64,000 nt of DNA from Aquabacterium humicola. GTDB taxonomy: Bacteria; Pseudomonadota; Gammaproteobacteria; Burkholderiales; Burkholderiaceae_C. The position numbers and the translations under genes are program-made. Under the pieces are notes generated by a model. The model worked only from the letters and a program-made list of their open reading frames with translations. It was not told the origin of the DNA and searched no databases. Of this stretch, positions 10,420-18,996 are shown piece after piece. The stretch is taken from assembly GCF_030167915.1 (NCBI RefSeq), contig NZ_JARGNB010000002.1:1239930-1303929 (forward strand), written 5' to 3'. Position 1 is the stretch's first letter, and every line of letters starts with the position of its first letter.

Positions 10420-12885
10420 ATGCCAGGACACGGGATCCACCCGGGATGGCGCATCGCTGCAGGGGCAGGGGCCTGGCTCGGCGGCGTTGCGCTGCAGCTG
10501 CAGCAGCCGGCGCTGTGGACGGGCAGCGTCTACGGCGGGCTGCTGGGGGCGGGCGTGGTCCTGCTGCTGGTCGCCGCCTGGCGCCGGCACGTCGGTGCAG
10601 CGGCGATCGTCGGATTGGCCCTGGCGGGCTTCGGCGGCACCGGATGGCGAGCCGACCTGCGCATGGCCGAGCGGCTCGATCCTGCGCTCGAAAGCCGCGA
10701 CCTGGTGGTCACGGGCGTGATCGCCGCCCTGCCAGACGCCGGCGCCACCGGCACGCGCTTCCTGTTCGAGGTCGAGGACGCACGGGCCGGCGCCACGCCC
10801 GTCGCGATCCCCGCGCTGCTGTCGCTCGGCTGGTACAGCGCGCTGCCCGAGGACGAGGCCGCGGCCGAACCGCGTGCGACCTTGCGCGCCGGCCAGCGCT
10901 GGCGCCTGCCGGTGCGGCTGAAGCAGCCGCACGGTGCGATGAACCCGGGCGGCTTCGACGTCGAGCTGTGGTTGTGGGAACGCGGCGTGCGGGCCACCGG
11001 CAGCGTGCGCGGCTCGGTGCGTGGCGTGGCGGCGCCGGTGCTGCTGGCCGAGGGCGTGGCGCATCCCGTCGAGCGCCTGCGCCAGGCGCTGCGCGATGCC
11101 CTCCAGCGCGAGGTGGCCGATGCGCGTGCCGCCGGCGTGCTCGCCGCCTTGGCGATCGGCGACCAGGCCGCCATCGAGCGCGAGGACTGGGACCTCTACC
11201 GCCAGACCGGCATCGCGCACCTGATGTCGATCAGCGGGCTGCACGTGACGATGTTCGCGTGGCTCGCGGGCGCCGTGATCGGCGCGGGCTGGCGACGCTG
11301 GCCGCGCGCGGTCACCGCGCTGCCGGCGGCCATCGCCGGCGGCTGGGGCGGGCTGGCGGCGGCGTCGGCCTATTCGTTGCTGGCCGGCTGGGGCGTGCCG
11401 GCCCAGCGCACGCTGCTGATGCTGGCCGTCGCGGTGCTGTGGCGCAGCGCGGGCTGGCGCTGGCCGTGGCCGTTGGTGCTGCTGCTGGCGGCGGTGATCG
11501 TCACCGCGCTCGATCCCTGGGCGCTGCTGCAGCCGGGCTTCTGGCTGTCGTTCGCGGCGGTCGGGCTGCTGATGGCCTCGGAAGCGGCGCGGCGCCCGGC
11601 ACCGCCGGCGACGCTCGCCGGCCGCCTCGGCGCGCTGCTGCGGGGCCAGGCGGTGGCGACGATCGGCCTCGCGCCGCTGTCGCTGGTGTTCTTCCAGCAG
11701 CTGTCGCTGGTCGGCTTCGTCGCCAACCTGGTCGCGATTCCGTTGGTCACGCTGCTGATCACGCCGCTGGCGCTGCTGGGCAGCCTGCTGCCGCCGCTGT
11801 GGCTGCTGGCGGCGGCGATGCTGCGCGGGATGAGCGCCTTGCTGGCGCTGCTCGGCGGCCACCCGTGGGCGGTGTGGACGGTGGCCGCCGCGCCGGCATG
11901 GTGCGTGGCCAGCGGCCTGCTCGCGGCCACGCTGCTGGTGCTGCCGCTGCCGTGGCGGCTGCGCGCGCTGGCCGTGCCGCTGCTGCTGCCGATGCTCATC
12001 CCGCCGGTCGAGCGGCCGGCCGCAGGGGCCTTCGAGCTGGTGGCCGCCGACGTCGGCCAGGGCAGTGCGGTGCTGGTGCGCACGCGCGGCCACCTGCTGG
12101 TCTACGACACCGGCCCGCCGCTGGGCCGCGACAGCGATGCCGGCCAGCGCATGCTGCTGCCGCTGCTGCGCGTGCGCGGCGAGACCCGCATCGATCGGCT
12201 GGTGCTGAGCCACCGCGATGTCGACCATGTCGGCGGCGCCGCGTCGCTGATGCAGGCGCTGCCGGTGGTCCAGCTCGACAGCTCGATCGAACCGACGCAC
12301 CCGCTGCGCGCGCTGGCGGCGCAGCACGCGACCTGCGCCGACGGGCAGTCCTGGACCTGGGACGGCGTGCGCTTCGAGGTGCTGCATCCCGAACCGGGCG
12401 ATGTCATGGCCGGTGGCAAGCCCGGGGTGACGCCGAACGCGCTGTCCTGCGTGCTGCGCATCGTCGACGCGCAGGGCCGCGCGGCGCTGCTGGCCGGCGA
12501 CATCGGCATCGACGACGAAGCCGCGCTGCTGCGGCGCCATGGCGCCGAGCGCTTGAGCAGCGAGCTGCTGCTGGTGCCGCACCACGGCAGCCGCAGTTCG
12601 TCGAGCGAGGCCTTCGTGCGCGCGGTGCAGCCGCGGTTCGCCATCGTGCAGGCCGGCTACCGCAACCGCTTCGCCCACCCCGTTCCCGCGGTGATCGCGC
12701 GTTATGAGGCCCTGGGGAACCCCGTGGTTCGCACGGATCGTTGTGGTGCGTTCCTGTGGCACGATGGTGCGGCCCGGTGCACCCGAGACGTGCGCCGCCG
12801 CTACTGGCACTGGCAAGCGGCAGAAATTGGTGCAGGCGGTGGTGCGGATGTTGCTAATCCCGATGCAGGAGTCAGCACACAATGA
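10420..12885 (+). CDS. comEC: DNA internalisation protein ComEC/Rec2
   Basis: This 821-residue polytopic membrane protein forms the channel through which single-stranded DNA enters the cytoplasm in natural transformation. It has an N-terminal hydrophobic pair, an OB-fold-like DUF4131 segment (about 80-190), a Competence domain whose first motif is HLMSISGLHVTMF, many transmembrane segments (about 280-535) and a C-terminal metallo-beta-lactamase domain. The metal-binding motif is SHRDVDHVGG at about residue 597, followed by GDIG and PHHGSRSSSS. I chose ATG 10420 because the N-terminal hydrophobic segment then begins at once; GTG 10303 would add an unlikely leader. The stop overlaps the next gene's ATG. 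Confidence 0.92.
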   Translation: MPGHGIHPGWRIAAGAGAWLGGVALQLQQPALWTGSVYGGLLGAGVVLLLVAAWRRHVGAAAIVGLALAGFGGTGWRADLRMAERLDPALESRDLVVTGVIAALPDAGATGTRFLFEVEDARAGATPVAIPALLSLGWYSALPEDEAAAEPRATLRAGQRWRLPVRLKQPHGAMNPGGFDVELWLWERGVRATGSVRGSVRGVAAPVLLAEGVAHPVERLRQALRDALQREVADARAAGVLAALAIGDQAAIEREDWDLYRQTGIAHLMSISGLHVTMFAWLAGAVIGAGWRRWPRAVTALPAAIAGGWGGLAAASAYSLLAGWGVPAQRTLLMLAVAVLWRSAGWRWPWPLVLLLAAVIVTALDPWALLQPGFWLSFAAVGLLMASEAARRPAPPATLAGRLGALLRGQAVATIGLAPLSLVFFQQLSLVGFVANLVAIPLVTLLITPLALLGSLLPPLWLLAAAMLRGMSALLALLGGHPWAVWTVAAAPAWCVASGLLAATLLVLPLPWRLRALAVPLLLPMLIPPVERPAAGAFELVAADVGQGSAVLVRTRGHLLVYDTGPPLGRDSDAGQRMLLPLLRVRGETRIDRLVLSHRDVDHVGGAASLMQALPVVQLDSSIEPTHPLRALAAQHATCADGQSWTWDGVRFEVLHPEPGDVMAGGKPGVTPNALSCVLRIVDAQGRAALLAGDIGIDDEAALLRRHGAERLSSELLLVPHHGSRSSSSEAFVRAVQPRFAIVQAGYRNRFAHPVPAVIARYEALGNPVVRTDRCGAFLWHDGAARCTRDVRRRYWHWQAAEIGAGGGADVANPDAGVSTQ

Positions 12886-14438
12886 CCGCGAAGAGTTTTG
12901 ACGAGATGCATGCCACGGCCGCTGGGGTGCGGCCGCACTACCGGGGATACGAGCGCTGGCTGGACCAGCAGTCGAGGGAGGCGATGGCCGCGCGCCGCGA
13001 CGAGGCCGAAATGATCTTCCGCCGCGTCGGCATCACCTTCGCGGTGTACGGCGCCAAGGACGAGGACGGCTCCGGCACCGAGCGGCTGATCCCCTTCGAC
13101 CTGATCCCGCGCATCATTCCGCACGACGAGTGGCAGCGCATGCAGGCCGGGCTGGTGCAGCGCGTGACGGCGCTGAACCGCTTCATCCACGACGTCTACC
13201 ACGGGCAGGAGATCCTGAAGGCCGGCGTCGTGCCCGCCGAGCAGGTGCTGAAGAACGCGCAGTTCCGGCCCGAGATGGCCGGCGTCGACGTGCCGGGCGG
13301 CATCTACTCGCACATCTCCGGCATCGACATCGTGCGCGCGGCGCAGGCCGACGGCAGCGGCACCTACTACGTGCTGGAGGACAACCTGCGCGTGCCCTCG
13401 GGCGTGAGCTACATGCTCGAGAACCGCAAGATGATGATGCGGCTCTTCCCGGAGCTCTTCGCGCAGCACCGCATCGCGCCGGTGGCGCACTACCCGGACC
13501 TGCTGCTGGAAACGCTGCGCGACGTCGCGCCGGCGTCGGTCAACGAGCCGACCGTGGTGGTGCTGACGCCCGGCATGTACAACAGCGCCTACTTCGAGCA
13601 TGCCTTCCTCGCGCAGCAGATGGGCGTCGAGCTGGTCGAAGGCCAGGACCTGTTCGTCAAGGACGGCTTCGTCTACCAGCGCACCACGCAGGGGCCGAAG
13701 CGGGTCGACGTGATCTACCGCCGCGTCGACGACGACTTTCTCGACCCCTCGGCCTTCCGGCCCAACTCGACGCTCGGCTGCGCCGGGCTGCTCGACGTCT
13801 ACCGCAAGGGCAACATCACGCTGTGCAATGCCATCGGCACCGGGGTGGCCGACGACAAGTCGATCTACCCGTACGTGCCGAAGATGGTCGAGTTCTACCT
13901 CGGCGAGAAGCCGATCCTGGAGAACGTGCCGACCTGGCTGTGCCGCGAGCCCAAGGACCTGCAGTACGTGCTCGACCACCTGGCCGAGCTGGTGGTCAAG
14001 GAAGTGCATGGCGCCGGCGGCTACGGCATGCTGGTCGGTCCGGCGGCGAGCAGGGCCGAGGTGGAGGAGTTCCGCGCCGCGCTGCTGGCCAACCCCAGCA
14101 ACTACATCGCGCAGCCGACCCTGGCGCTCTCGACCTGCCCGACCTTCGTCGAGCGCGGCATCGCGCCGCGCCACATCGACCTGCGGCCCTTCGTGCTGTC
14201 GGGCAAGACGGTGCAGATGGTGCCCGGCGGGCTCACCCGGGTGGCGCTGAAGGAAGGCTCGCTGGTCGTCAACAGCAGCCAAGGCGGGGGTACGAAGGAC
14301 ACCTGGGTGCTGGAGGACGAGCCGGGTCGCGACACGGTGCCGGGGGGGCTCGGGTCGTTCCAGTCGCAGTCCCAGTCGCAGTCGCAGTCGCAGTCACAGT
14401 CGCAAGGATTCCAGTCTCAGCGCCAAGGGAGGGCGTGA
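12882..14438 (+). CDS. Circularly permuted ATP-grasp protein (type 2)
   Basis: This 518-residue protein belongs to the circularly permuted ATP-grasp family (DUF404/DUF407). Typical motifs are the YYVLEDNLRVPSGVSYMLEN block, PTVVVLTPGMYNSAYFEH, the metal/ATP-binding RRVDDDFLDP and LRPFVLSGKTVQMVPGGLTRVA. Members are predicted to form peptide or isopeptide bonds with an alpha-E partner, which is encoded next. The start overlaps the comEC stop (ATGA); the stop overlaps the alpha-E ATG (TGATG). The C-terminus is unusual: residues 494-507 are seven Gln-Ser pairs encoded by a hexamer repeat, and this tail is outside the conserved domain. Biological substrate is unknown for the family. Confidence 0.9.
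   Translation: MTAKSFDEMHATAAGVRPHYRGYERWLDQQSREAMAARRDEAEMIFRRVGITFAVYGAKDEDGSGTERLIPFDLIPRIIPHDEWQRMQAGLVQRVTALNRFIHDVYHGQEILKAGVVPAEQVLKNAQFRPEMAGVDVPGGIYSHISGIDIVRAAQADGSGTYYVLEDNLRVPSGVSYMLENRKMMMRLFPELFAQHRIAPVAHYPDLLLETLRDVAPASVNEPTVVVLTPGMYNSAYFEHAFLAQQMGVELVEGQDLFVKDGFVYQRTTQGPKRVDVIYRRVDDDFLDPSAFRPNSTLGCAGLLDVYRKGNITLCNAIGTGVADDKSIYPYVPKMVEFYLGEKPILENVPTWLCREPKDLQYVLDHLAELVVKEVHGAGGYGMLVGPAASRAEVEEFRAALLANPSNYIAQPTLALSTCPTFVERGIAPRHIDLRPFVLSGKTVQMVPGGLTRVALKEGSLVVNSSQGGGTKDTWVLEDEPGRDTVPGGLGSFQSQSQSQSQSQSQSQGFQSQRQGRA
14361..14402 (+). repeat. Seven-copy CAGTCN hexanucleotide repeat encoding (Gln-Ser)7
   Basis: Seven tandem six-base units lie here: five CAGTCG, one CAGTCC and one CAGTCA. 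They sit in frame in the last part of the ATP-grasp gene. Adding or losing a unit changes the protein by two residues and does not break the frame. The tract ends 35 bases before the coupled alpha-E start. Confidence 0.95.
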
Positions 14439-15394
14439 TGCTGTCTCGAACCGCTGACCACTTGTTCTGGATGGCCCGCTACATGGAGCGGGCCGAGAAC
14501 ACCGCCCGCATGCTGGACGTCAACTACCAGACCTCGCTGCTGCCGCAGTCGGCCGACGGCGCCGAGCAGGGCTGGCAGGGCGTGCTGGGCATCTCGGAGC
14601 TGACGCAGGCCTTCAGCCGCCAGTACGAGCGCGTCGACGCGAAGAACGTCATGCACTTCATGGTGCGCGACCCGCAGAACATGTCGTCGATCGTCTCCTG
14701 CCTGTCGGCGGCGCGCGAGAACGCGCGTGCGGTGCGCGGCACGCTGACCACCGAGCTGTGGGAGACGACGAACCAGACCTGGCTGGAGTTCAACCGCATG
14801 CTGCGCGACCCGGCCTACGACCGCGATCCGTCGGCGATGTTCGAGTGGGTCAAGTTCCGCTCGCACCTGTCGCGCGGCGTGTCGGTGGGCACGATGCTGC
14901 AGGACGAGGCGCTGCACTTCATCCGCATCGGCACCTTCCTCGAGCGCGCCGACAACACCGCGCGGCTGCTCGACGTGAAGTTCCATGCGCTGGCCGGCGA
15001 CTACTTCGGCGCCTGGGGCCACGAGGAGGCGCCGGAGGTCGACTTCTACCACTGGTCGGCGATCCTGCGCTCGGTGTCCGGCTTCGAGATCTACCGCCGC
15101 GTCTACCGCAACGTGATCCGGCCAGACAAGGTGGCCGAGCTGCTGATCCTGCGGCCGGACATGCCGCGTTCGCTGGCGGCCTGCATGAACGAGGTGGTCG
15201 CCAACCTGCGGCTGGTCGCCAACGAACAAAGCAGCGAGACCCAGCGCCGCGCCGGCCGCCTGCGCAGCGACCTGCAGTTCGGCCGCATCGACGAGATCCT
15301 GGCGACCGGCCTGCATGCGTTCCTGACCCAGTTCCTCGAGCGCGTGAACGACCTCGGCGCGGGCATCAGCCGCGACTTCCTCGTGCCCGCGTGA
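14438..15394 (+). CDS. Alpha-E domain protein (DUF403)
   Basis: This 318-residue all-helical protein belongs to the alpha-E family, almost always encoded beside circularly permuted ATP-grasp and transglutaminase-like genes. The hallmark start LSRTADHLFWMARYMERAENTARM is present, and a second RADNTARLLDVKFHAL repeat lies near residue 170. The first few residues form the signature helix with conserved Arg/Glu/Asn. It is predicted to be the partner or adaptor of the ATP-grasp enzyme. The gene starts on the last base of the preceding stop (TGATG), with the AAGGGAGGG ribosome site inside the upstream gene. Confidence 0.9.
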   Translation: MLSRTADHLFWMARYMERAENTARMLDVNYQTSLLPQSADGAEQGWQGVLGISELTQAFSRQYERVDAKNVMHFMVRDPQNMSSIVSCLSAARENARAVRGTLTTELWETTNQTWLEFNRMLRDPAYDRDPSAMFEWVKFRSHLSRGVSVGTMLQDEALHFIRIGTFLERADNTARLLDVKFHALAGDYFGAWGHEEAPEVDFYHWSAILRSVSGFEIYRRVYRNVIRPDKVAELLILRPDMPRSLAACMNEVVANLRLVANEQSSETQRRAGRLRSDLQFGRIDEILATGLHAFLTQFLERVNDLGAGISRDFLVPA

Positions 15395-15431
15395 GCGACG
15401 CGCAGATCCACAAGAACACCCAGGAGGGCAC

Positions 15432-18400
15432 GTGTCGATCCACGTCGCGCTGAACCACGTCACGCACTACACCTACGACCGCCCGGTCTCGCTGTCGCCG
15501 CAGATCGTGCGCCTGCGCCCGGCGCCGCACTGCCGCACCAACATCCTGTCGTACTCGCTGAAGGTCGAGCCCGAGGGTCACTTCATCAACTGGCAGCAGG
15601 ACCCGTTCTCGAACTACCTCGCGCGGCTCGTCTTCCCCGAGAAGACGACCGAGTTCCGCGTCACGGTCGACCTCGTCGCCGAGATGTCGGTCTACAACCC
15701 GTTCGACTTCTTCCTCGAGCCCTACGCCGAGAATTTCCCGTTCGCCTACGACGACGCGACGCGCGCGGAGCTGGCGCCCTACCTCGTGAAGGACGCGGCC
15801 ACGCCGGCGTTCGCGGCCTTCCTGCTGACCATCGACCGCGGCGAGCGGCGCACGATCGACTTCCTCGTCGACATCAACCAGCGCCTGCAGCGCGACATCG
15901 CCTACCTGATCCGCATGGAGCCGGGCGTGCAGACGCCCGAGGAGACGCTGACCAAGGCCAGCGGCTCCTGCCGCGACACCGGCTGGCTGCTGGTGCAGGC
16001 GCTGCGCCACCTGGGGCTCGCGGCGCGCTTCGTCTCCGGCTACCTGATCCAGCTGAAGCCCGACGTCAAGGCGCTCGACGGTCCCAGCGGCACCGAGGTC
16101 GACTTCACCGACCTGCACGCCTGGTGCGAGGTCTACCTGCCCGGTGCCGGCTGGATCGGCCTCGACCCGACCTCCGGGCTGATGGCGGGCGAGGGCCACA
16201 TCCCGCTGGCCTGCACGCCGCAGCCCTCGTCCGCCGCGCCGGTCAGCGGCGCAGTCGACGAAAGCGAGGTTCAGTTCGGCCACTCGATGGCCATCACCCG
16301 CATCTGGGAGTCGCCGCGCGTCACGAAGCCCTACAGCGACGCGCAGTGGCAGGCGGTGCTCGCGCTCGGCGACGCGGTCGACGAGCAGCTGGTGGCCGGC
16401 GACGTGCGGCTGACGATGGGCGGCGAGCCGACCTTCGTGTCGGTGGACGACCGCGACGGCGCCGAATGGAACACCGATGCGCTGGGGCCCACCAAGCGCA
16501 TGGTCGCGCAGGACCTGACGCAGCGGCTGCGCGCGCACTACGGCAAGGGCGGTTTCCTGCACTTCGGCCAGGGCAAGTGGTACCCCGGCGAGCAGCTGCC
16601 GCGCTGGGCGCTGAGCATCGTCTGGCGCGCCGACGGCGAACCCTGCTGGCACGATCCTTCGCTGTTCGCCGACGAGCGCGACCCGCATGCCTACACCTCG
16701 GCCGATGCGAAGGCGTTCATGGGGGCGCTGACGCAGCGGCTGGGCATCACCGCCGAGCATGTGCAGACCGGCTACGAGGACACCTGGTACTACCTGTGGC
16801 GCGAACGCCGGCTGCCGGTCAACGTCGACCCCTTCGATGCACGGCTCGACGACGAGCTCGAGCGCATGCGGCTGCGCCGCATCTTCGAGCAGGGGCTGTC
16901 GCACGAGGTCGGTTATGCGCTGCCGATCAAGCCGGCGGAAGGGCCTGGCCTTGAGGGCCCGAAATGGATCACCGGCCCCTGGTTCTTCCGCGACGAGCGC
17001 ATGTACCTGTTCCCCGGCGATTCGCCGATGGGCTACCGGCTGCCGCTGGATTCGCTGCCCTGGGTCAGCGGCACCGAGTACCCGTTCCACATCGAGACCG
17101 ATCCGTTCGCGCCGCGCGATGCGCTGCCGGCGGCCGCGGCGCTGCGCGCGCAGGTCGCGCCGCACCAGGTCGGCGGCGGCTTCGCCGAGGGCGGCATGGT
17201 CGGCGTGCAGGGCGCCGTGGTGGCGCCGGAGGGGCGTGCCGGCAGTCCGGGTGGGGCCGGTGGCCGGGGCGGCGCCGGCGCCGCGACGGGCCGCGGCACC
17301 GCCCAGGCCGAGCCGCTGACCGCCGAGCAGCTCGCCCGCGCGCCCGAGCGCTTCGAGTCCGCGCACTGGATCACCCGCACCGCGCTGGTCGTCGAGGCGC
17401 GCGACCCGCGCCGCGCCAACGGCCCGAAGGCCGAAAGCGTCGGCACGCCCAGCGGCGTGCTCTATGTCTTCATGCCGCCGCTGCAGCGGCTGGAGGACTA
17501 CCTCGCGCTGCTCGCGGCCGTCGAAGCGACGGCGGCGGCCCAGGGCGTGAAGATCGTGCTCGAAGGCTACCCGCCACCCCGCGACCCGCGCCTGAAGCTG
17601 CTGCAGGTGACGCCGGACCCCGGTGTCATCGAGGTCAACATCCATCCGGCGCACGACTGGAAGGAACTGGTCGAGCACACCGAGTTCCTCTACGACGCCG
17701 CATGGCAATCGCGCCTGTCGACCGAGAAGTTCATGCTCGACGGCCGCCACACCGGCACCGGCGGCGGCAACCACTTCGTGCTGGGTGGCGCGCGGCCGGC
17801 CGATTCGCCCTTCCTGCGACGGCCCGACGTGCTGGGATCGCTGCTGGCCTACTGGCACAACCACCCCAGCTTGAGCTACCTGTTCTCGGGCCTGTTCATC
17901 GGCCCGACCAGCCAGGCGCCGCGCGTCGACGAAGCGCGCAACGACCAGCTCTACGAGCTGGAGATCGCGCTCGGCGAGATCGAGCGCAGCAAGGCGGTCT
18001 ATGGGCAATCGATGCCGCCGTGGCTGGTCGACCGCAGCCTGCGCAACGTGCTGGTCGACGTCACCGGCAATACCCACCGCAGCGAGTTCTGCATCGACAA
18101 GCTGTATTCGCCCGACTCGGCCACCGGCCGCCTCGGCCTGCTGGAGCTGCGCGCCTTCGAGATGCCGCCGCATGCGCGCATGAGCATCGTGCAGCAGCTG
18201 CTGCTGCGCGCGCTGGTGGCGCGCTTCTGGAACGAACCGTACCGCGCCGCCCTCGTGCGCTGGGGCACCGAACTGCACGACCGCTTCCTGCTGCCGTCCT
18301 TCGTGTGGATGGACTTCGAGGACGTGATCGAGGACATGGGCCTGGCCGGCTTCGGGTTCCAGCGCGACTGGTTCGCGCCGCACTTCGAGTTCCGCTTCCC

Positions 18401-18941
18401 GAAGGTCGGCGAGTTCGCGGCGCGGGGCGTGCAGGTGAGCCTGCGCACGGCGCTGGAGCCGTGGCACGTGATGGGCGAGGAGGGCGCTCAAGGCACGACG
18501 GTACGCTATGTCGATTCCTCGCTCGAGCGGCTGGAGCTGAAGGCCAGCGGCCTCGTCGATCCGCGCCACGTGCTGACGGTCAACGGCGTCGCCGTGCCGC
18601 TGCAGCCGACCGGTCGCGTCGGCGAATACGTCTGCGGCGTGCGCTACCGCGCGTGGCAGCCGCCGTCGGCGCTGCACCCGACGATCGGCGTCAACGCGCC
18701 GCTGACGATCGACCTCGTCGACCGCTGGATGCAGCGTTCACTGGGCGGCGCGCAGTACCACGTCGCGCATCCGGGCGGCCGCAACTACGCGACCTTCCCG
18801 GTCAATGCCTACGAGGCCGAGAGCCGGCGCCTGGCGCGCTTCTTCACGATCGGGCATACGCCGGGACGGATGCAGGTGGGCGAGGCCGAGCGTTCGCTCG
18901 AGTTTCCGTTCACGCTGGATCTGCGTACCGCCGGGCGATGA
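15432..18941 (+). CDS. Transglutaminase-like protease/DUF2126 protein
   Basis: This 1169-residue protein starts with a bacterial transglutaminase N-terminal domain (about 1-85) and a transglutaminase core with catalytic Cys180 (SGSCRDTGW), His229 (DLHAWCEVY) and Asp245 (GLDPTSG). The remaining ~800 residues are DUF2126, which has no assigned reaction. A Gly/Ala-rich low-complexity stretch at about residues 590-630 interrupts the DUF2126 part. In this family context the transglutaminase core is predicted to cleave or remodel the peptide made by the ATP-grasp/alpha-E pair. The GTG start at 15432 follows a good CAGGAGGG site. Confidence 0.9.
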   Translation: MSIHVALNHVTHYTYDRPVSLSPQIVRLRPAPHCRTNILSYSLKVEPEGHFINWQQDPFSNYLARLVFPEKTTEFRVTVDLVAEMSVYNPFDFFLEPYAENFPFAYDDATRAELAPYLVKDAATPAFAAFLLTIDRGERRTIDFLVDINQRLQRDIAYLIRMEPGVQTPEETLTKASGSCRDTGWLLVQALRHLGLAARFVSGYLIQLKPDVKALDGPSGTEVDFTDLHAWCEVYLPGAGWIGLDPTSGLMAGEGHIPLACTPQPSSAAPVSGAVDESEVQFGHSMAITRIWESPRVTKPYSDAQWQAVLALGDAVDEQLVAGDVRLTMGGEPTFVSVDDRDGAEWNTDALGPTKRMVAQDLTQRLRAHYGKGGFLHFGQGKWYPGEQLPRWALSIVWRADGEPCWHDPSLFADERDPHAYTSADAKAFMGALTQRLGITAEHVQTGYEDTWYYLWRERRLPVNVDPFDARLDDELERMRLRRIFEQGLSHEVGYALPIKPAEGPGLEGPKWITGPWFFRDERMYLFPGDSPMGYRLPLDSLPWVSGTEYPFHIETDPFAPRDALPAAAALRAQVAPHQVGGGFAEGGMVGVQGAVVAPEGRAGSPGGAGGRGGAGAATGRGTAQAEPLTAEQLARAPERFESAHWITRTALVVEARDPRRANGPKAESVGTPSGVLYVFMPPLQRLEDYLALLAAVEATAAAQGVKIVLEGYPPPRDPRLKLLQVTPDPGVIEVNIHPAHDWKELVEHTEFLYDAAWQSRLSTEKFMLDGRHTGTGGGNHFVLGGARPADSPFLRRPDVLGSLLAYWHNHPSLSYLFSGLFIGPTSQAPRVDEARNDQLYELEIALGEIERSKAVYGQSMPPWLVDRSLRNVLVDVTGNTHRSEFCIDKLYSPDSATGRLGLLELRAFEMPPHARMSIVQQLLLRALVARFWNEPYRAALVRWGTELHDRFLLPSFVWMDFEDVIEDMGLAGFGFQRDWFAPHFEFRFPKVGEFAARGVQVSLRTALEPWHVMGEEGAQGTTVRYVDSSLERLELKASGLVDPRHVLTVNGVAVPLQPTGRVGEYVCGVRYRAWQPPSALHPTIGVNAPLTIDLVDRWMQRSLGGAQYHVAHPGGRNYATFPVNAYEAESRRLARFFTIGHTPGRMQVGEAERSLEFPFTLDLRTAGR

Positions 18942-18996
18942 TTCAGGGGCCATGCCCGATGCGGCGCCCGCGCGCCGCACGGCATGATGACGGACC

